64,000 nt of DNA from the NCBI GenBank assembly GCA_905116865.2, contig CAJHNH020002513.1, positions 210,001 through 274,000 of the forward strand, given 5' to 3'. The translations under genes and the position numbers were made by a program. The notes below the pieces were generated by a model that was not told where the DNA came from, ran no database searches, and saw only the letters and a list, made by a program, of their open reading frames with translations. Source of the DNA: Candidula unifasciata. Taxonomy: Eukaryota; Mollusca; Gastropoda; Stylommatophora; Geomitridae. Positions 44,621 to 56,149 of the stretch are shown here, one piece after another (positions within the stretch are counted from its first letter, which is position 1; every line of letters begins with the position of its first letter).

Positions 44621-44936
44621 ATCTGGATGGATTGAGCATGGCCAGAACACAGAGAACCTAATCCATTGTTTGAGTGTTTTTGTGAGATGGCGACTGTGAC
44701 CACATATGACTGCATGGCATGTAATGATGATAAGAAAGTAAAAGAGTATTACGGTAATTACTTAATAGCTTTTAGTTATTGAGGTAATTACTGAATTAGC
44801 TTTGAATCAGTTTTGTACACAGTAAACGTTATTGTTAATAAAAACGTTAAATTACTGAAATAAGAAATATTCATTGAGTGTGCCATGATTAATTCATCAA
44901 ACATTCAGACATTATCTGAAGGTTTGTAGTCTCTTC

Positions 44937-44957
44937 CCCCCCCCCCCCCCCCCCCCA
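44937..44957 (+). repeat. Poly-C run
   Basis: About 21 uninterrupted cytosines in the PUF60 3' flank. One of a series of C or G homopolymers scattered over the window. Confidence 0.8.
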
Positions 44958-45240
44958 TATAAGGTGTTTTCTATACCTTTTTGTTGTTTCTTCATCCATC
45001 ATAGTCTGTGTATATTCAACATGGTTAGTGAAATCATTACTTGCAACAGGGCTATTCAACTAAGTTGACTCAGGGGTCAGAATGTTCCAAAATAGGGTTT
45101 GTCATGGGCCAGAAACCCCAGCATAGAAAGACTATAAATACAATACAACTGGTAGTGTTCCGTTGGCCCCTTGGCCCGCCGGCTGCCAGTTGAATAGTCC
45201 TGACCTACATGATAATAAATTTTAGGTGTCTTAGAGCATC

Positions 45241-45600
45241 CTCTGTCAGACTTTTCAGGGAGCGCTTGTGTCTGTCTGCCTGATCGGCTGAATACTCTCT
45301 GAAGAGACTGACTGAAAGTATCATAGTATGAATGGTTAACATGGCTTGTGGAATCATTACGTGTGTGAAAGAAATCTGCATTCTTAGAACATCATCTCTG
45401 GAGAGTCATCGTAGCAGGGAGCACTTTTGTGGTTGATCGGCTGAATACTCTCTGAAGAGACTGACTGTAAGTATCATCGTGTGTATGGTTAACATGACTG
45501 GTAAAATCATTACATGTGTGAACTAAATCTACATTCTTAGAACATCATCTCTGGAGAGTCATCGTAGCAGGGAGCACTTTTGTGGTTGATTGGCTGAGTT
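45241..45600 (+). repeat. 153-bp tandem repeat, about 2.3 units
   Basis: TGATCGGCTGAATACTCTCT starts at 45281 and 45434, and a diverged start (TGATTGGCTGAG) lies at 45587, giving an exact 153-bp period. Units also share AACATCATCTCTGGAGAGTC and ATCGTAGCAGGGAGCACTTT. Confidence 0.85.
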
Positions 45601-45907
45601 GTTTCTTTGAGATACAGAATATCTGATCATTGTGTTCATGCAAGGCATTTGGCGGGTGTGTATAGTGTGTGTGCCCAATAGTTTGCTGTAATATACCTGT
45701 GGCTATCAATCATGGGAATCTGTTGCTGCAGTGATGCCTGTTGTTGCTGTAAATTGTTTTCACAAGCATTAAAATTCAAATGTAAAATAAAAAGCTAGGG
45801 TTAGTGATGTTTGTTTAATTGTGAGGAGATAACCTTTCTCTTGTTTTTTGTAATAAACCTGACAGAATTAGAAGAGTATATGGTGTGACAGACAGCTAAC
45901 ACGGGAA

Positions 45908-45935
45908 GGGGGGGGGGGGGGGGGGGGGGGGGGGG
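45908..45935 (+). repeat. Poly-G run
   Basis: About 28 uninterrupted guanines, just after the possible PUF60 poly(A) signals. Confidence 0.8.
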
Positions 45936-46247
45936 CTAAACAAAAGTGAGTTGTGAAGGCTTATCAAAATACTAGAACAGTTGAACAATGATCTGACAAA
46001 AAATAATAAACATTCATTAACAGCAAACTATCCATAGAAACCAACTTATCAGGAATATTTAATGTTTAAGTTACCGTACACTTATCTGTACTGCCTGATG
46101 ACTTGTTTTCAATATGTACACCAAGAAAGAAATAATAAGATCGATTCGGTTTTGAGTTCTGCAAAGACAGCGATGCAACTAAACTTTGGTTTCTTGCAGA
46201 TTGAAGGACAGTGAAATAAACCACGCAGTTTGCTTCATTGGGAGCTG

Positions 46248-46470
46248 CCATGGTGTAGGAGCTAGACACTAGCCTGTGGATCCAGTGGAGGGTTTGGGTT
46301 TAGGTGCTGACAGAGCTAGACTTTAAAAAAATGACATTGGCCCCAGCCTGAAAGGATACATGGTAAAGTCCTGGGAAGTAAAGGTAGTCGGCCTGATGTT
46401 GACCACATCACACACCAAGTGCTGATTGGTCCATCAAATATAGGTCTATCCCTGTGTGCCCAGTATGCCT
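46248..46470 (+). mobile_element. tRNA-headed SINE family 2
   Basis: Head GCCATGGTGTAGGAGCTAGA has a box A-like TGGTGTAGGAG; box B is weak (GGTTTGGGTTT). The body is GACATTGGCCCCAGCCTGAA, ATACATGGTAAAGTCCTGG and GGCCTGATGTTGACCACATC, ending near ACCAAGTGCTGATTGGTCCA. Partial copies are at 2010, 30185 and 42145. Confidence 0.6.
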
Positions 46471-47074
46471 AAGTTGTGAAGGAGGGTCCTTTGTTAAATG
46501 GTATGTGGAAGGGTATCACGAAAGAAAGTCCCCAGTTCTGACAGATTTCAAATAGAAATACAAATGTGTACACTAATTGATAAGAATTATCACACACAAC
46601 TGAAATGGTGAATATAGCTTTAAAAGGCACTGGAAGAAGGAATTGTAAGTTCAGTCCAAATCAGACACATAATGAGGCAAGGTGATGTCACCAGGATTTC
46701 AATGCCTAATCTCAAGATGTTTAGTAAGCTTCGGAATAAAAGGACAAAGTAAATAGAACACTTGTCCCATCAAGTTTGTCGATGATCCAGCCATCAAAGA
46801 GGGAAAAAATGATTACAGCTGCTCACCAAAGGTGGCTTAAAATTTGACGTGAAAATAAATTGATGACATAACGGCGATGGTGTCTGCCAAACAAACCTAG
46901 AAGATAACGCACTGCACTATAAGTAAAGATAGTTGATATAAGTACAGCAATGCCCGTATTCGGGCTACAAAATTAAAGATTCTCTATTTAAAAAATGAAA
47001 GAACAAAAGATTTCAGTAGTCAAAACCACATTTCGAAGGACATATATCTAACATGAATGATTAAATTAGTTGCG

Positions 47075-47283
47075 TATCCTTACAGGACGTTGCAAAAGCA
47101 ACCCCAGCACATTCTGGCTGTTGTGGTTTTTCTAGGCAAATTTACGTCCAGTGGTTTGCCATTGTTCTATAAACTGTGGGCTCTTAGTACCACTTTCGAA
47201 ACCAGCGCAAGACACACCGTCCGCAGCAGGGATCGAACCCGGCATAACGAAGCCCGTTCCCAACGCCTAAGCCACAGAAGACG
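47075..47283 (-). mobile_element. tRNA-derived SINE family 1, best-preserved copy
   Basis: On the minus strand the head reads TGTGGCTTAGGCGTTGGGAA ... GCCGGGTTCGATCCCTGCTG. It has perfect box A (TGGCTTAGGCG) and box B (GGTTCGATCCC). The body contains GTTTCGAAAGTGGTACTAAG and AACCACTGGACGTAAATTTG, ending CAACGTCCTGTAAGGATACG. Box spacing and the lack of a proper acceptor stem mark it as a SINE, not a tRNA gene. Confidence 0.8.
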
Positions 47284-47498
47284 ACTAGATGAATCGGAAT
47301 CAGAACTGAATTTCAACGTTCATATCTAGCCCACAGCACTATAGGCTTCTGAAAACATTGCCTCCAAAGAAAGTTACAGTAAAACCTCCTGAACTTAAAT
47401 TCGCTTAAGAACACTCGGTTAACGTGAACAAAACTGTTGATGCATTATTGCTATTAGTCCCCGGGTATGGCGAATTTTAAAACACGAACTTGATACAT

Positions 47499-47499
<1 letters not shown>

Positions 47500-47588
<89 letters not shown>
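47500..47588 (+). repeat. (CA)n-(TA)n microsatellite at the 5' edge of the LINE
   Basis: About 22 bases of CA followed by about 68 bases of AT alternation. The LINE begins directly after it. Confidence 0.9.
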
Positions 47589-47590
<2 letters not shown>

Positions 47591-50500
47591 GACTGAGCCT
47601 CGAGAGGCAGGGGGTAAGAAGTGTTGGTGTTGTGGGTAGTGGGGTCCCCCCCCCCCCCCCCCCCCCCCCCCCCTTACTTCACCCTAGGTCTAGTGAATAT
47701 CTGTTCACGAAAGGAGCGTCCATTGTGGTGTCAGCCTCTTGACCTAGCAAAACCTCTCTTACCTCAAGACCATTGTGCGTGGCGAAGAGTCACAGCCTCC
47801 CCGAGGTAGTCCCGGTAACTGGGGGTGCGAATCCCCAGGCAAAACACAATGGATCTAGAGGAGCAAAACTCGATAATAAACCCGGTGCACCACACCGTAC
47901 TGCCCCCTGTGGGAGGGAAGGAGCCAGAGGTGTGCTGAACAGTCTTAGGAATGGAAACAAGTATGCTAACCCCCCTGAATACCGGAAACTATCGTGAAGG
48001 CACAGGGACTCAGGACGTGACGATCCAGTTGCCCCAACTACTCATGCTTAGGCCATGCTTAGAGACATGAAGAGCTCAGCGAAACCTGCAGGCAATCTGG
48101 TGGCGGGGAATGAGCACACTGTGAGCCCCACCTTAGCTACGTGTTAAAGGGAAAGGCAGAAACACAACCCATATTTCCTTTAGAACTGGTACAGGGCATT
48201 TCTAGCTGCTGCCCGGGGAGGTAGGTAATCCACAGACACCCCAGCACCACAATGCCATGAATATGTCAAAATTTAAGAATACATACGAGATCGGTCGTCG
48301 CCTCGTCTATCAAGGCCCGCGCCAGACAGTGGGAAACCAGGCTGTAATGTGCGAAAAATTGGCTACTGGGAAATTTGAAATAAATAGGGAAAACAGACAC
48401 CCCAGGAGGAGGAAGAGTGGGAGGGAGAGCAAAAAGAACTCAGACAGCACAGCAAAAAATACACAGATGCTCAATATTCTGCAGCTGAACATCTGTGGAA
48501 TAAGAAATAAGAAACTTGAACTTGCCAAACTGCTAAACAACCACTGGGTACACGTGGCTGCCCTACAAGAAACCCTGCATAAAGACTCTGATCTGCATCT
48601 CACTGGATATACTAGTTATGCCTGTAAGTGCAATGACTGCCGGGGCATAGTGACCTATATCAGAAATGACATACAAGGAGATGTAACAACGCTGTCGACA
48701 TCTCACCCTACAGATGTGCAAAAAATAACTATCTGGCACAATGGAAGCAAATATACGATATACAACGTGTACAGCCCACCTCAGACAACATGCAACATAC
48801 CAGAACTATACAAGACACAGTACCATAAAACCCTTCTTGTTGGTGACTTCAACGGACACTCGCCACGTTGGGGTTACCCTGACTACAATAGCACAGGGAA
48901 GTACATCGAAGATACTTGTGAAACAACTAACCTATTAGTGCTGCAGGACACAGAGTCTACACCTACACTGTTACACAGGGCCCACCTATCTCTCAGCAGA
49001 CCAGACCTGACCATCTGCTCATCCGACTTAGCAGACGCAAGCTATCCCCAAGTCCTGGACGACATAGGAAGTGACCACAAACCTATACTCACAACTGTAA
49101 GCACCACCCCTAAATTACACTTCAAGCAGAGAACCCGTTGGAATTTCCGAAAAGCAAACTGGTAACTATTTCAGGAAACATCTGACTGCCTCCTGGGTAG
49201 AATTGACAACAGCTGTGTGGAAACTTTTTGTGAAGACATAACACAAGCAATCCTGAATGCAGCGTCGAAAGCCATCCCAAGGGGCAGCCGGAAGGCATAT
49301 AAACCTTTTTGGAATCAAGAAATTCAAAATACTATATCTGAAAGGAATAAAGCAAGAATATTTCTCGAAACTGCACGTTCAACAGAAGCAAAGATCTAAT
49401 ACAATAAAGCATGTGCCAGAGTAAAGCTTGTAGTTAATAAGGCTAAAAGAGATAAATGGACAGAAACTTGCTCCAACTTAGACCTTAGACAGAATGGAAA
49501 TAAAGCATGGACTTTAGTTAAAAACCTCTCCGGAGAAAGTAGAAGGGTGAATCCAAAACCAGTGACAGATGGGAGTAAGACAATCACTGAAGACAAGAAG
49601 AAAGCAGAACATTTCAATCATTATTTTGCCTCAGTTAACAGGGCAGGTAAGCTGTCAGAACTCAATAGAACACAGCTCTCTCTGTTGAAGAAACAAGAGA
49701 GAGCTCCAACAGCCAGCGACTCCCTTTTTGAAAATGAATTTAGCATGGATGAATTAGAGCAAGCCCTGAAGAAATTAAAACCTAGAAAATCTCCAGGCCC
49801 AGATAAGATCCACAACGAAATGCTGCTACATCTTGGCCGGTCTGGGAGAGAAGTAGTTCTCGGGCTTATTAATAAAACTTGGAGGTCAAGCAAACTTCCA
49901 AGGGCATGGAGGAATGCATATATCGTCCCCATCCTTAAAACCAAAAAGCCTCCAGATGACCCCAAAAGCTACCGCCCGATATCCTTAACATCATGCTTGG
50001 GCAAAGTTGCAGAAAGAATGATAAACAGGCGCTTATATTGGTTCCTTGAGAGTTCTGGTGTTCTATGCCATGAACAGGCAGGCTTCAGAACCAACAGCTG
50101 CACAGAAGACCAGCTGTTCAGACTGACACAAAGAATACATGATGGCTTCCAGAATAAGAAACACACAGTGGCAGTCTTTGTCGACCTCCAGCAGGCCTAT
50201 GACAGAGTATGGAGAAAAGGTCTCCTGATGAAGATGATGAGCATAGGAATACATGGCAGATTGTATAACTGGGTGAAATACTTCCTGATAGATAGAACAA
50301 TCCAGACTAAGATGCACAACGCAATCTCTTCTAAAGAAGTCTTGGAGGAGGGCTTGCCACAAGGCTCATCATTGAGCTGTACACTATTCCTAATCTTTAT
50401 CAATGACCTGCCAGAACAAATCAAGGCCGAAAAAGCCTTGTACGCTGATGACCTAGCAATATGGCAGAGTCATGAAAATGTGGAAAGTGGAGCCCAAAGA

Positions 50501-52204
50501 CTGAATGGAGACCTTAGAAGACTGCATGATTACTGCCAAAGATGGAAACTCAAGATTAACTGTGCAAAGACGGTCTACACAATCTTTACCAAAAGCCACC
50601 AAGTAGCAAGGAAGAATATTAACCTGAGGTTAGACAAACACCAAGTGATGAAAGAAGAGCATCCCACATACCTTGGAGTCACACTTGACCCTCAGCTCAG
50701 CCTCAAGAACCATATTGAAAACATCAGGAATAAGGCATTGAGGCGGTTACAGTTATTAAAGAGACTTGCAGGTACATCATGGGGATCAGACAAGGAAACT
50801 CTGAGGGGCTTATACCTAGGATATGTTCGCTCTGTGATAGAGTACAACAACTCACTGCTTACAACTTGTTCCAAAACTAACCTAGAGACTCTTGACAGAG
50901 TACAAAATAATGCCCTCCGATTAATCTGCGGAGCTATGCAGTCTACACCAACTGCTGCATGTGAAATCCATACAAATGTGGAACCCCTCGGGTTGCGGAG
51001 AGAAAAAGCCACTTTAGAAATTTATGAAAGATGCGTTAGGAAAAATCGTAACCATCCTAATAGACATCTTGTAGAAAACTGGGAATCCAAACAAAGAATA
51101 AAGCACAAATCGGTTTTACACTGTGTTAATGAAATTCAGGACAGATACCACCTCCCAGAAAGACGTCAAGGAATTCAGAATGTTGCAAAAAACCTACCAC
51201 CACATGCTCGCTTTAAAGCTTCAGAAGTCCAAACTAAATTGGTAGGCGAGGAAACCAAACAGTCCGACCCAATCGCTCTTATGAACTCATCACTAAAGAC
51301 CGTTGATTCTTACCCCCAAGAATGGATACATGTCTATACTGATGGGTCAGCATTTAAAGCTACCATTAAAGCAGGTTACGGAATCTACATAGGTTATCCC
51401 GATGGATCTGTTGAAGAGATTTTTGATGCATGCGGGGAATTCTGTTCAAACTATGAAGCTGAAATAATTGCACTGGAAACAGCAGTATACCACCTAAAGA
51501 CTGTAATGGATGTTTACCCCTCAAAGGTCCAAAATATTGTCATCTTCACAGATTCAATGTCTGCCCTTCAAGCTCTGGAGGGCAATGAACGCTGCAGAAC
51601 TGACATAGCCAAGATAATCCTGGATGCCGATCAGCTTATTACCTCATACAACATCAGAATAGTGATGCAGTGGATTCCAGGTCACTCCGGCACACCAGGT
51701 AATGACAGAGCTGACAGATTGGCAAAGAAAGGAGCAACACAAGAACAACCACCTACAGCGACAACCCTCCAGACAGCAAAAACACTGATAAGAGCTATAA
51801 ACAAAGAGACTTGGTTGAACAGATGGGCCATGGGAGACACTGGAAGAGAGGTTTATAGACATATGTCTGGCCCTGATCCTAATGACAGCATTAACCATCT
51901 AACAAGAAGGGACCAGGCCACCATCTTCAGACTTAGAACGCAACATACTCCACTCAATGGACACCTAAACAGAATACAGCCACAACACTCCCCAGAGTGC
52001 CAGCTATGTAACTACCCCTACGAAACTGTTGAACACCATCTCTTTGAGTGCCCAAAACTCAGTGAGACAAGAAGAACGCTACTCCCTCCGAGACCAGACA
52101 AGTGGAACACCTTGTACGGAGGAAAAGAACAGCTTGTGAAAACATGCAAATTCCACTACATGGCATTGGGCCAAAGGCGAAAGCTCATGCGCCGCTGGAT
52201 CGAT

Positions 52205-52290
<86 letters not shown>
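47589..52290 (+). mobile_element. Near-complete APE-RT-RNase H LINE (I/Nimb-like group)
   Basis: Begins directly after an (AT)n tract, with about 670 bp of 5' untranslated sequence containing a poly-C run (47647-47673). A single long reading frame from 48257 encodes endonuclease, reverse transcriptase, RNase H and a terminal Cys-His zinc segment. It ends in a (TA)n tail at 52213-52289. The domain order and simple-repeat tail fit the I supergroup of non-LTR retrotransposons; the clade name is inference. The flanking AT repeats hide any target-site duplication. Except for two nonsense codons the coding region is intact, so this is the youngest-looking element here. Confidence 0.85.
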
Positions 52291-52293
<3 letters not shown>

Positions 52294-52477
52294 TTTTACT
52301 ACCTGTACCCGGCCACGCGTTGCTGTGGCCCAGAATGGTGAAATGGAGAGGGACAAAAATAGCTCTCAGCTAACAGTGTCTGTCATATCCCCCCCCCCCC
52401 CCCCATTTTTCCCCTCGACCCAGTCATATCTCCCTCTCCGAAAAATTGAAAAAAAAAATCCATGGCGAAATTATTAA
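48257..52477 (+). pseudogene. LINE polyprotein, two in-frame stops
   Basis: One frame runs from ATG 48257. TAA at 49163-49165 and TAA at 49397-49399 interrupt it, with no frameshift. Endonuclease (about 48467-49140): LNICGIRNKK, ALQET, VGDFNGHSPRWG and GSDHKP carry the APE catalytic residues. RT (about 49900-50650): SYRPISL, QAGFR, FVDLQQAYDRVW, GLPQGSSLS and YADDLAIW (the catalytic Asp pair at about 50446-50452). RNase H (about 51325-51760): YTDGSA, NYEAEI, FTDSMSAL and PGHSGTPGNDRADRLAKKGA. Zinc segment: CQLCNYPYETVEHHLFEC near 52000. No stop codon precedes the (TA)n tail, so the frame runs on as Ile-Tyr repeats to a chance stop at 52475-52477. About 1315 codons to the tail. Confidence 0.85.
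52213..52289 (+). repeat. (TA)n tail of the LINE
   Basis: About 76 bases of perfect TA alternation following ATAACAACAAC. It abuts the 3' terminus of a minus-strand Helitron-like copy. Confidence 0.9.
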
Positions 52478-53275
52478 AATAGAAATAGTTAACCCCTGTG
52501 TGGGTTCCGGGGCCCCATTGTGGGGAAAACAAGAATAGACCCACTGCCTCCCCAAAAGCATGTTGTAAGAGTCAACTAATTGGGGAGCTTCCTTTGAAGA
52601 CGGAGTGCGTCTGCCGGAGAGGCAAGGAACCAACAGTCTGTATTCAAGAGAATGAGATCTGTAAAACTGATGCACACGCAACACTCAGGTTCTGGAGCAG
52701 GACTGCAGTTCAGTAGTAGACGAGCAACCAGAACCTTCCGCCAGAGTTTACAGCTGGTGAACGCGAAGAAGAAGAAGAAGAAGAAGAAATAGTTAAGAAA
52801 TGAGAACTGTGAAATAATATTGTAAGCTCTCTCAGCTAACTGTGTCTGGCATACCCCCGACCCCCCTCCCTTCTTTCCACCAATCATATCTCCCTCTCCG
52901 GAGGATTGAAATATCATCACCTGGTGAAATTATTAAAATAGAAATAGTCAAGAAATGAGAACTTTAAAAAATGTTTCAATTTCTCTCAGTTAACAGTGTC
53001 TGGTATCAAACCCCCCCCCCCCTCCTCCTCCCCCATCCACCCACCCACTAATCATATCATTCTCTCCGAAGGATGGTTGAAAAATCATCACCTTGCGAAA
53101 TTAATAAAATAAATATAATAGTTAAAGAATGAGAACTTTAAAACAATGTTTTAAGCTCTTGTAGTTAACAGTGTCTCGCATCAACCCCGTTACACCCCCC
53201 CCCCTTTTCCCCCCGCCAGTAATCATATCCTCTCCGAAGGATGGGAAAGTCACCATGTGACGAAATAGTGTAACT
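52363..53275. repeat. Diverged tandem units inside the Helitron-like copy
   Basis: CTCTCAGCTAACAGTGTCTG-like starts occur at about 52363, 52833, 52983 and 53157. Each is followed by a C-rich run, a copy of AATCATATCTCCCTCTCCG, then GAAATTATTAAAATAGAAAT. The spacing is 150-180 bp once the inserted SINE is subtracted. Confidence 0.75.
52493..52784 (+). mobile_element. GAA-tailed SINE, full length with target-site duplication
   Basis: Bounded by the 12-bp direct repeat AGAAATAGTTAA at 52481-52492 and 52785-52796. It starts CCCCTGTGTGGGTTCCGGGG and ends AGAGTTTACAGCTGGTGAAC, GCGAAG and (GAA)n. About 292 bp, no ORF. No convincing tRNA boxes at the 5' end, so its ancestry is unclear. Other copies in this window: 7020, 9010, 10015, 14135, 15283, 31738, 32818 and 39300. 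Confidence 0.85.
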
Positions 53276-53689
53276 AAATTGAGCTTGGCATCCGTGTCCA
53301 CCCAGACTTAAATATGTAGCATTAATTTGTACTGAGAAGTAAATGTGGCCAGTCTAACAGCTACCACATCACCCATCCAGTACCAGTACTACTGCAACCA
53401 CTACCACTGCAACCATCATAATAACAACAACAAAAACTGTCACTACAATCTGTGTAGAAAAGAGGGGTTAGTGCTGCATGCTGCACCACAGACTATTTAG
53501 TTTAATTGTGCCCCCGACATAGGAAAAAAAATTTTCCTCACGTAACCAGTGATGGAATCGACAGTGAAAAGTACACTATACTCACGAATAGCGGAGAAAA
53601 ATAACCCGCACCCGTTATCATCACTCCCTCTCCGAATTTTAACTGACCTTGGCATCCGTGTCCACCCAAACTAAACTGGACTGTAAGCA

Positions 53690-53945
53690 GTCTTAGTTAA
53701 CAGTTTCTGTCATCGCCGAATAGTTGTTGATCGAGAAGCGTCGCGGGGAGGCTAATTAGGACCTAACTGAAATCGGATGTCTTTGGCCGAAAGGCGCAGA
53801 TATCGCAGCCTAGCTGTAAACCACAACACAACGTGGCAACAACCCTTTTAAGGGAAAAAGAACAATTATCACCCAGCGGCAATCAAACACCGGTCACCCG
53901 CGTGAAGGATGACATACTTACAACTATACTACCGACGACTGAATA
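53690..53945 (-). mobile_element. tRNA-headed SINE (family 4), copy 1
   Basis: On minus: tRNA-like head GTCGGTAGTATAGTTGTAAG ... CACGCGGGTGACCGGTGTTT, then the core GTGGTTTACAGCTAGGCTGC and GATATCTGCGCCTTTCGGCC, then CATCCGATTTCAGTTAGGTC. The same core without head occurs at 2700, 28350 and 36210. Confidence 0.6.
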
Positions 53946-53949
53946 GTTT

Positions 53950-54110
53950 TAGGTCAGATATTGCAGCCTAGCTGTAAACCACAACAGAACGTGCCAACGG
54001 CCCTCTCGAGGGCGAATGAAGATTACCCATGACATGACCATTGAGCATCACGTCGCCGCTGTCGCAGGCTAGCTGTAAACCCCAAAACCAAAAAGGCATA
54101 GATATCGCAG
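53950..54110 (-). repeat. SINE-core fragments between two headed copies
   Basis: GATATTGCAGCCTAGCTGTA then AACCACAACAGAACGTGCCA, and a further GTCGCAGGCTAGCTGTAAAC at about 54060, are partial copies of the family 4 core in the same orientation. Confidence 0.5.
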
Positions 54111-54240
54111 CCTAGCCATAAACCACAACACAACGTGCCAGCCGCCCAGTTAAGGGTTAATAAAATTTTATCACCTAGCGGAGAATCGAACGCAGGTTAC
54201 CCGCATGATAGGCAGAAGAGCTACCAACTATACTACCAAA
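54085..54240 (-). mobile_element. tRNA-headed SINE (family 4), copy 2
   Basis: On minus: head TTTGGTAGTATAGTTGGTAG, CTCTTCTGCCTATCATGCGG, GTAACCTGCGTTCGATTCTC (box B GTTCGATTCTC), then the core GTGGTTTATGGCTAGGCTGC. Clearly tRNA-derived. Confidence 0.65.
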
Positions 54241-54509
54241 TACTCAAGCAGACAGCGGAAATGAAATTATATATTAATGCAAAGTTCAATAAGGGCTCAA
54301 CAGTCAAATATGGCCAATTAACGAAAAACAAATCCGGGCCGGCAACGAAACAAATAATGATTTGACCGTTGCTGGAGCTACCTCTGTGCGATTTTCTGAC
54401 AAAAAATCACGCTTTGAGTCAAAGGCAACGATGTGTGCAAATTTTAAAGCAATCGGTTCAGTAGTTTCTGAATTTTTAAATAACAACATCGGAAAATTAA
54501 CATCAAGCT

Positions 54510-56100
54510 TGTCCAACTCTTCCTTGCCTGTTTTCTGCCTGTTTCAGCTTATTCTCCACTTCATCCCCACATCGGTCTCCACATCGTTCCCACCTCGTTC
54601 CCAGCTGGCCGAGTCTAACACAAAGTAGTCTCTTTCATGGACTGATCGTCACATGGGCGCTGTAATCATGGAAACAAAACACATACGTGTAGTATCTTGA
54701 CTTATACTAAGAATACATGTATCAATTAATATAACATATAATAATAGAATATATCCCATCACTCCTCATATTCAACATGCTCTCCAGTCTAGTCTGAAGG
54801 TCTTTTGTCTTACATGGGCGTCACATATCCTGCCTTCCCTCACAAGCTATGTCATGATAGTTGACTTTCTAAGTCTGTTGTCCGTCTTCACTCAGACTTC
54901 CAATCATTGTTTTTACATCAACACGTGGGGCAGGTAATGTGCTGAAACTCCAACAATTTTATATGTGCATGCTGCCTTGAATATTATCTTTCAGTGACCG
55001 TGAATTCTATACACCCATCATTCTTCCCCTGGGGTTATAAATCCCCTGTTTAGGTGAACACATTAAATGAGCACATGGTGGGCACACAAAACGTAGCAGC
55101 CTCCCTGCACATATTTGGGCATCATTTCCCACAGTCCAAACTCATGTTTTGGTTGATGGTTGAAACATTATAAGTACATTTCATTATAGCAAATGTCATT
55201 ATTCACATCTTATTTTATACACATGAAAACATACACTGAAAAACATGTGACACAAACATACAAGAAATAGGAATAGTTTAGCAGTTCCCTAACTTGAGAT
55301 ACTGAATACTCACAAAGAACTATTTCAAGCAGAATGTGCAGACAAATTAGGAAAAGGTAGTATAGACTAAGCTTAACTCCCTAACCTATGTATACAAGAT
55401 TAAAACTAATATTCACCTGGGAACTTTCCATCTATCGCCAAACCAGAATCCGACCGTAAAATACCTTTACGTCGACCTGTGTTTGTTGCTTGCTAGCTGC
55501 GATGAGACGGGAATTCCACAGGCTCGAAGTATACTATCTATCTGTCTCAAAGGTTCAACTCCTCCCTTTACTCGGTTCTACCCAACCCTCAAGACGATGA
55601 CTTAAGCCACGCCTCTGAGGTACCTATCAGATCAAATTAGCTAACAAGTGGCCTGTCAGTCAATTCTGGACTGACATCCCTAGAGCAAACAGTCTTAAGT
55701 GACCCAATCTAGTTTACAACGAATCTAACTAGCCGGTGTGAAAAGACGGTCAGTGAAGCCATTGTGTTTCCTACTTGACCAAGATCAAACATTCCTAATT
55801 GCCAAACACCTGTTCTCTTGAGAATTACACTGACGTGTTAAACTTAAACCTCTCGTCTCCACAATGTCTAACGTCCACTCAATTCCCCTGATTTAGTCTT
55901 TCAAAGCCGCCCCACTCAGTCTGTGGTCAGGAGATAACATTCTGACACTGGCATGAGAATCAAACATAACATCCCTAGTCTGAACCAGCGGGCTGTATTA
56001 GGTAGTGTTATGTAATTTTAAACCAAGCGCAGTGGTTTTGTCTCGGAGAAGGACTGGTAACAATTAAATTCGTGCGCTTTAAAGTAAAGAACCAGAAAAA
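54510..56100. other. Unassigned intergenic stretch
   Basis: No ORF, repeat partner or RNA gene recognised. Base composition is ordinary and less AT-rich than the introns (for example 55420-55960). It could be the untranslated part of a large element or unique sequence. Confidence 0.5.
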
Positions 56101-56149
56101 CTTATTACAAGTACTTAACTTCTGGAACCACTGAGGTCGTCTCGTGACA

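Larger units (their letters stand above)
52299..54500 (-). mobile_element. Helitron-like element, minus strand, with nested insertions
   Basis: Its 3' end (read on minus) is GGCCACAGCAACGCGTGGCC then GGGTACAG followed by GTAG, i.e. the Helitron hairpin and terminal CTAG with one substitution. The hairpin and spacer are identical to the element ending at 63387. At the other end, 54451-54465, is the complement of ACTACTGAACCGATT, the 5'-subterminal motif also at 61258. The interior holds about four diverged units of 150-180 bp (CTCTCAGYTAACAGTGTCT, a poly-C run, ATCATATCTCCCTCTCCG), a GAA-tailed SINE and a cluster of tRNA-headed SINEs. The 5' terminus is not precisely defined. No Rep/helicase coding. 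Confidence 0.6.
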
